Shown here in pieces: positions 59,951-64,000 of a stretch of DNA of 64,000 nt. The notes below the pieces were generated by a model. The model was given only the letters and a program-made list of their open reading frames with translations. It ran no database searches and was not told the DNA's origin. The position numbers and the translations under genes were made by a program. Each line of letters opens with the position of its first letter. Position 1 is the first letter of the stretch. Origin of the DNA: NORP110 sp051251595 (GTDB lineage Bacteria; Pseudomonadota; Alphaproteobacteria; Rhodobacterales; Rhodobacteraceae); the NCBI GenBank assembly GCA_051251595.1, contig JBPOFA010000013.1, positions 40,109 through 104,108 on the forward strand. Direction: 5' to 3'.

Positions 59951-61198
59951 ATGGGCCTATGGCTGGTTGCCATGAAAATCGTAAGCACAGAAGAGGCCCT
60001 GAACTATCCGTTCTGGCGACGCCCGATTGCGCTGTTGTTTGTGATTGCTTTTGCACAGCCGATTGCCTTTGCCACATGGTCGGCTTTGCTGAACAATTTC
60101 GTGATTGAGGCGGCAGGTTTTACCGGGGTGGAAATCGGCTGGCTGCACACGGTGCGCGAAATCCCCGGCTTTCTGGCTGTCGGGGTCATTGCAATCATCA
60201 TGGTGGTGCGCGAACAGATTGTCGGGCTGGTGGCGCTTTTGCTGCTTGGGGTGTCGACGGCGGTGACCGCTTGGTTCCCGTCTTTGGCGGGGATCCTGAC
60301 CATCACGATGCTCAGCTCTATCGGGTTTCACTATTTCGAAACCGTCAATCAATCCTTACAGTTGCAGTGGATCGACAAAAAGCGTGCGCCGCAGGTGTTG
60401 GGCTGGATTGTCGCGATCGGGTCGGCCGCGTCTCTGGTGTCCTATGGGGCCCTGGTTTTGACGTGGCAAGCCTTTGATCTGTCTTATAACTTCGTCTATC
60501 TGGTGTCGGGGGGCTTTACCGCTGTGGTGGCGCTGTTCTGCATGTTTGCCTATCCGCAGTACAAATCGCCCTATGTGCAAAACACCAGCATCGTTTTGCG
60601 GCGTCGGTACTGGCTCTATTACATGTTGCAGTTCATGTCTGGTGCGCGGCGGCAGATATTCGTGGTGTTTGCGGCCTTTATGATGGTCGAGCGTTTCGGA
60701 TTTGAAGTGCATGAGGTCACGGCGCTGTTCCTGATCAACTTTGTGGCCAATATGCTGTTCGCGCCTTTGATGGGGCACGGCGTCGCCAAATGGGGAGAGC
60801 GGCGGGCGCTGATCTTTGAATATGTCGGTTTGATCCTGGTCTTTCTGGCCTATGGCGGGGTTTATTTTTTCGGCTGGGGCGTTGTGTTGGCCGCCAGCCT
60901 TTATGTTCTGGATCACCTGTTCTTTGCTTTGGCCTTTGCGCTTAAGACCTATTTCCAGAAGATCGCAGACCCGGCGGATATCGCGCCGACGGCGGCGGTG
61001 GCCTTTACGATCAATCACATCGCGGCGGTGTTTTTGCCTGCGCTTCTGGGCTATCTTTGGGTGGTGTCGCCGGGGGCGGTCTTTGTGATGGCGGCGGGCA
61101 TGGCGGGGATGTCCCTTATGTTCGCCATGATGGTGCCGCGCGCGCCAGAGCCGGGTAACGAAACGGTGTTTTCGCGCTTTCGGGGGGGCGTCGAGTAG
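59951..61198 (+). CDS. MFS transporter
   Basis: The 415-residue protein has about 12 membrane segments. It starts at ATG 59951 (AGGG close before) or at ATG 59972 (MKIVSTEEALNYPF). There is no typical motif A; the N-terminal segments read FATWSALLNNFVIEAAGFTG and VGLVALLLLGVSTAVTAW. Substrate unknown. The C terminus is Pro/Arg-rich. Confidence 0.8.
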   Translation: MGLWLVAMKIVSTEEALNYPFWRRPIALLFVIAFAQPIAFATWSALLNNFVIEAAGFTGVEIGWLHTVREIPGFLAVGVIAIIMVVREQIVGLVALLLLGVSTAVTAWFPSLAGILTITMLSSIGFHYFETVNQSLQLQWIDKKRAPQVLGWIVAIGSAASLVSYGALVLTWQAFDLSYNFVYLVSGGFTAVVALFCMFAYPQYKSPYVQNTSIVLRRRYWLYYMLQFMSGARRQIFVVFAAFMMVERFGFEVHEVTALFLINFVANMLFAPLMGHGVAKWGERRALIFEYVGLILVFLAYGGVYFFGWGVVLAASLYVLDHLFFALAFALKTYFQKIADPADIAPTAAVAFTINHIAAVFLPALLGYLWVVSPGAVFVMAAGMAGMSLMFAMMVPRAPEPGNETVFSRFRGGVE

Positions 61199-61252
61199 AA
61201 AAACCAACCCTGCGTTCCTATATTATGGCGCAGGACAATGAGAGGTGCGCGA

Positions 61253-61903
61253 ATGTTTTTCCAGAAAAAGAAAACTGAAATGGTCACTGCAGCGACAGCG
61301 TTGCCGGGGCGGGCGACTGCTGTTCCAACCGCAGAGACGCATTTTGTAAATGGCCGTTCGCTGACAGGTGACGTGCCTGCTGGGCTGGAACAGGCCATGT
61401 TCGGCATGGGCTGTTTCTGGGGCGTGGAACGCATGTTCTGGGGGCTGGACGGTGTCTGGATCACCCGGGTGGGCTATGCTGCCGGGTTCACGGAAAACCC
61501 GACTTATCAGGAAGTCTGCACCGGGCAGACGGGCCATAATGAAGTTGTGCACATCTATTTTGACCCGGACAAGATCAGCTATGAACAGCTGTTGCAGGTG
61601 TTTTGGGAAAACCACGACCCAACCCAAGGCACGCGTCAGGGCAATGATGCGGGCACGCAGTACCGGTCTGGGATCTACACGTTTGACGAGGCCCAGCAAG
61701 CTGCGGCTCTGCAAAGCAAGACAGCTTTTGCCCCGCAGCTGAAGAAGGCGGGATATGGCGACATCACAACAGAGATTGTTGCGGCAGGTCCGTTTTTTGC
61801 GGCAGAGGATTATCACCAGCAATATCTTGCGAAAAACCCGAATGGTTACTGCGGGATAGGTGGCACCGGGGTGAGCTGTCCGATTGGTGTCGGGGCGGCT
61901 TGA
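61253..61903 (+). CDS. msrA: Peptide-methionine (S)-S-oxide reductase MsrA
   Basis: The 216-residue enzyme repairs methionine sulfoxide in proteins. The catalytic Cys54 is in GMGCFWGVE. Other MsrA phrases are TRVGYAAGFTENPTYQEVC, GHNEVVHIYFDP and FWENHDPTQGTRQGNDAGTQ, and the resolving Cys is in the C-terminal GYCGIGGTGVSCPIG. Start 61253 has GAGAGG seven bases before it; ATG 61238 lies too close to it. Confidence 0.95.
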   Translation: MFFQKKKTEMVTAATALPGRATAVPTAETHFVNGRSLTGDVPAGLEQAMFGMGCFWGVERMFWGLDGVWITRVGYAAGFTENPTYQEVCTGQTGHNEVVHIYFDPDKISYEQLLQVFWENHDPTQGTRQGNDAGTQYRSGIYTFDEAQQAAALQSKTAFAPQLKKAGYGDITTEIVAAGPFFAAEDYHQQYLAKNPNGYCGIGGTGVSCPIGVGAA

Positions 61904-61999
61904 AGGGGCTTGGCCTTGTGCTCAGAATCGTGTTTGTTGCGACCTGAAGCATATTGACCAGAGCGTGGGGAGCCCTGCGCGGGTGATGACGGGCGTTCG

Positions 62000-62599
62000 A
62001 TGACAAACACAAATGACACTGAAAATGGCGGGGGCCTGCGCCCCGCCATGCGGCTTTTGGTATTGGGGGCAAGTGGCACGGGCACGTCGACCTTGGCCCG
62101 TGGTCTTGCCTCTGTTTTGGCCACGCAGAGTTTTGACACAGACGATTTCTTTTGGGTTCCGACAGACCCCCCTTATCGCAAGGTCCGCCCGGTGGCCGAA
62201 CGTCTGCGCTTGGCCGAAGAGATGTTTCTGCCCCGGCGCGACTGGATTTTAGGCGGGTCCGCCATGGGTTGGAGCATACCTGTGGTGGCGCGGCTGACCC
62301 ATGTGGTTTTTCTGACGCTCGATCCAGTTCTTCGCCAAGAACGCCTGCAACATCGAGAGCTGCAACGCTATGGTAATGCTTTGCCGGAGGCTGGCGAAAT
62401 CGCCGAGCAATATGAAAGCTTTATGAAATGGGCCGCCGGGTATGATGACCCGGATTTTTCCGGGCGCAATATCCAAAAGCATCGCGATTGGCTGGCCACG
62501 CTGGATGTTCCGGTGCTGGAGCTGGACACGGCGGTTGACCCGCAGGACCTGATCGGGGCTGCCATTGATGGGCTTGACCTTGCGGCGGGGCACGCATAG
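62000..62599 (+). CDS. P-loop nucleoside/nucleotide kinase-like protein
   Basis: The 199-residue protein has Walker A GASGTGTSTL (25-34) and a general shape of adenylate-kinase-like or shikimate-kinase-like P-loop proteins. A lid-like region follows DTDDFFWVPTDPPYRKVRP, and the strand FLTLDPVLRQERLQHRELQR is present. The specificity is unknown. It precedes prmA in the same direction by 30 bp. Confidence 0.75.
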   Translation: MTNTNDTENGGGLRPAMRLLVLGASGTGTSTLARGLASVLATQSFDTDDFFWVPTDPPYRKVRPVAERLRLAEEMFLPRRDWILGGSAMGWSIPVVARLTHVVFLTLDPVLRQERLQHRELQRYGNALPEAGEIAEQYESFMKWAAGYDDPDFSGRNIQKHRDWLATLDVPVLELDTAVDPQDLIGAAIDGLDLAAGHA

Positions 62600-62629
62600 G
62601 CGAAGCCCAAGCCTGAACCGGAGAATGCT

Positions 62630-63508
62630 ATGCCAACCTTTACTGCCCTCACGACCCTGATGGGGAAAGATGCCGCCAATGCGCTTGGCGAGGCCATGGA
62701 ACGTCTGTCGCCAGAACCCACAGGGGTAGGGGTGTTTGAGGTCGAGGATGGATCCGGGCTTTGGGAAGTGGGCGGTTATTTCATCGAGCCACCGGAAGAG
62801 GCGGGATTGTCGCTGTTGGCCGTCGCCTTTGGTGCAAAGCCATTTGTTATTTCTGAGCTGCCAGAGGTGGATTGGGTGGCCCATGTGAAACGCGAGCTGG
62901 CCCCTGTCGAGGCCGGGCGGTTTTTCGTTTATGGCAGTCACGACGCTGACAAAGTACCGGCCGAGTCAATTCCATTGTTGATCGAGGCTGCGATGGCCTT
63001 TGGCACCGGGCATCACGGCACGACGCTTGGGTGTCTCAAGGCGTTTGATCGTTTGGTGAGCGACGGGTTTGTTGCGGACAGCACGGTTGATATTGGGTGC
63101 GGCACGGCGGTTTTGGCGATGGCTGCGGCGTCTGTCTTTCCGAATGTGGCCTTGGCCAGCGATATTGATGAGGTCGCGGTTGAAGTGGCAGAGGCCAATG
63201 TTTTGGCCAACAACATGACGGGCCGGGTGAAATGCGTCGAGGCGGACGGGTTTGATCACCCGGATCTGGCGGCAGCAGCGCCCTATGATCTGATTTTTGC
63301 AAATATCCTTAAGGGGCCGTTAATCGGTATGGCACCGGCCATGGCCAAGGCCTCTGCCCCCGGGGGAATCGTGATTCTATCTGGTATTTTGAACCCGCAA
63401 GCTGATGACGTGATCGAAGCTTATATCGCTCACGGATACAATCTTTTGCATCGCGATGAAATTGTTGATTGGACGACGCTAACGCTGGAGCGTGACAGGC
63501 TTAAATAA
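62630..63508 (+). CDS. prmA: Ribosomal protein L11 methyltransferase
   Basis: The 292-residue SAM-dependent methyltransferase trimethylates lysines and the N terminus of ribosomal L11. The catalytic part has TVDIGCGTAVLAMAA (SAM site), the DIDEVAVEVAEANVLANNM region, and FANILKGPLI. The N-terminal part of about 100 residues recognises L11. A GGAG-like sequence (CCGGAG) precedes the start. Confidence 0.92.
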   Translation: MPTFTALTTLMGKDAANALGEAMERLSPEPTGVGVFEVEDGSGLWEVGGYFIEPPEEAGLSLLAVAFGAKPFVISELPEVDWVAHVKRELAPVEAGRFFVYGSHDADKVPAESIPLLIEAAMAFGTGHHGTTLGCLKAFDRLVSDGFVADSTVDIGCGTAVLAMAAASVFPNVALASDIDEVAVEVAEANVLANNMTGRVKCVEADGFDHPDLAAAAPYDLIFANILKGPLIGMAPAMAKASAPGGIVILSGILNPQADDVIEAYIAHGYNLLHRDEIVDWTTLTLERDRLK

Positions 63509-63613
63509 GTGTAAATCGGCGGATTTTGGCCTTCGCGTAAAGGCTGCCTTATTCCCGCCACATTTCGCCGGATATTTGAAGATGTTGGTGGGGGCCAACT
63601 ATCGAGGCGTTAC

Positions 63614-63958
63614 ATGTCAGAAGCGCAATATATTGAGTTCGGAGAGCGGATCCGCCGTATTGGACGGACACACCGCAAGCTTGCCAAGGGGCAGGTTTCT
63701 TATATGAACGAGGACGGCCTTGTTGTGGCCCGTCCCGTACGCAAATCTTCGGGTTTGGCCGTACGCATGTTGTTTTTGTATCTGGTCATGATGCTGTGCT
63801 TTAAGGCATTCCTATTGGCGCAGCTTGGTCCCGTGGCTTACGGCGAAAGAATGGCCGCGCTAGAGCAAGGCACAACGATAGAGCAGCTTGGCTCTTACGC
63901 GATGAAGCCCGATCCCATAACCGTTTGGCTTGCAACGAAATTTGGCGCCATCGAATAA
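63614..63958 (+). CDS. Small membrane-anchored protein, unknown
   Basis: The 114-residue product has a charged basic N-terminal half (MSEAQYIEFGERIRRIGRTH, KSSGLAVR) and a hydrophobic segment (about 50-69, MLFLYLVMMLCFKAFLL), then a short extra-membrane end. The family is not recognised. The start lies 105 bp after prmA. Confidence 0.65.
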   Translation: MSEAQYIEFGERIRRIGRTHRKLAKGQVSYMNEDGLVVARPVRKSSGLAVRMLFLYLVMMLCFKAFLLAQLGPVAYGERMAALEQGTTIEQLGSYAMKPDPITVWLATKFGAIE

Positions 63959-64000
63959 AGTTTTTCAGTTTGCATTCGCAGGTCGGAATGTCCCTTCCCA

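Noticed and set aside
60356..61207. 283-residue minus-strand open frame opposite the MFS gene
   Set aside because: Shadow of the membrane protein; His/Arg-rich composition.

Overview
The window reads as a chromosomal segment of a Roseobacter-group alphaproteobacterium (Rhodobacterales). The reasons are a GC content near 60% in most genes, a class I lysyl-tRNA synthetase, a tandem glycine riboswitch in front of gcvTHP, a urtABCDE urea importer, a tamA-tamB pair, a Hint-domain protein of the Rhodobacterales type, and several short proteins of a kind common in this group. No rRNA, tRNA, CRISPR array or insertion sequence was seen.

Left part (1-8.7 kb): a nitrogen-scavenging cluster. A cut-off allophanate hydrolase gene (atzF) runs leftward. 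Next to it is a LysR regulator, followed by an operon of a BMP-type substrate-binding protein, two permeases, a collapsed formamidase remnant, a near-certain biuret hydrolase (biuH), a double ABC ATPase, a second cysteine hydrolase (triuret hydrolase candidate) and a cupin. The enzymes imply triuret -> biuret -> allophanate -> ammonia + CO2. One near-identical 21-bp operator lies on each side of the LysR gene, in opposite orientation, so both transcription units are probably controlled together. At 24-30 kb a complete urea ABC importer (urtABCDE) adds a second route for urea-like nitrogen, and at 48-50 kb there is a cobalt-type nitrile hydratase operon.

Middle part (8.7-31 kb): an MFS exporter with a divergent MerR regulator and a textbook 19-bp-spacer MerR promoter; a CDGSH iron-sulfur protein; CHMI-like and AllA-like enzymes; a secreted Lys/Ser-rich protein; RsmJ; a secreted metallo-beta-lactamase-fold hydrolase; glutamyl-tRNA synthetase; gamma-glutamylcyclotransferase; and the riboswitch-controlled glycine cleavage operon.

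Right part (31-64 kb): altronate dehydratase, tamAB, two cold-shock genes with a shared and structurally conserved leader, a Hint protein, redox and stress proteins (GST, thioredoxin, MsrA), a low-GC insert with a membrane protein and a divergent fructose-bisphosphatase-like enzyme, EttA, a sulfotransferase, nitrile hydratase, NadD, a PBP4-type peptidase, LysK, a beta-helix protein, a hemerythrin, MmsB, an MFS transporter, MsrA, a small kinase and PrmA. The most unusual items are the formamidase remnant held in frame inside the biuret operon, the paired operators, the paired csp leaders, the low-GC insert and several very small genes.
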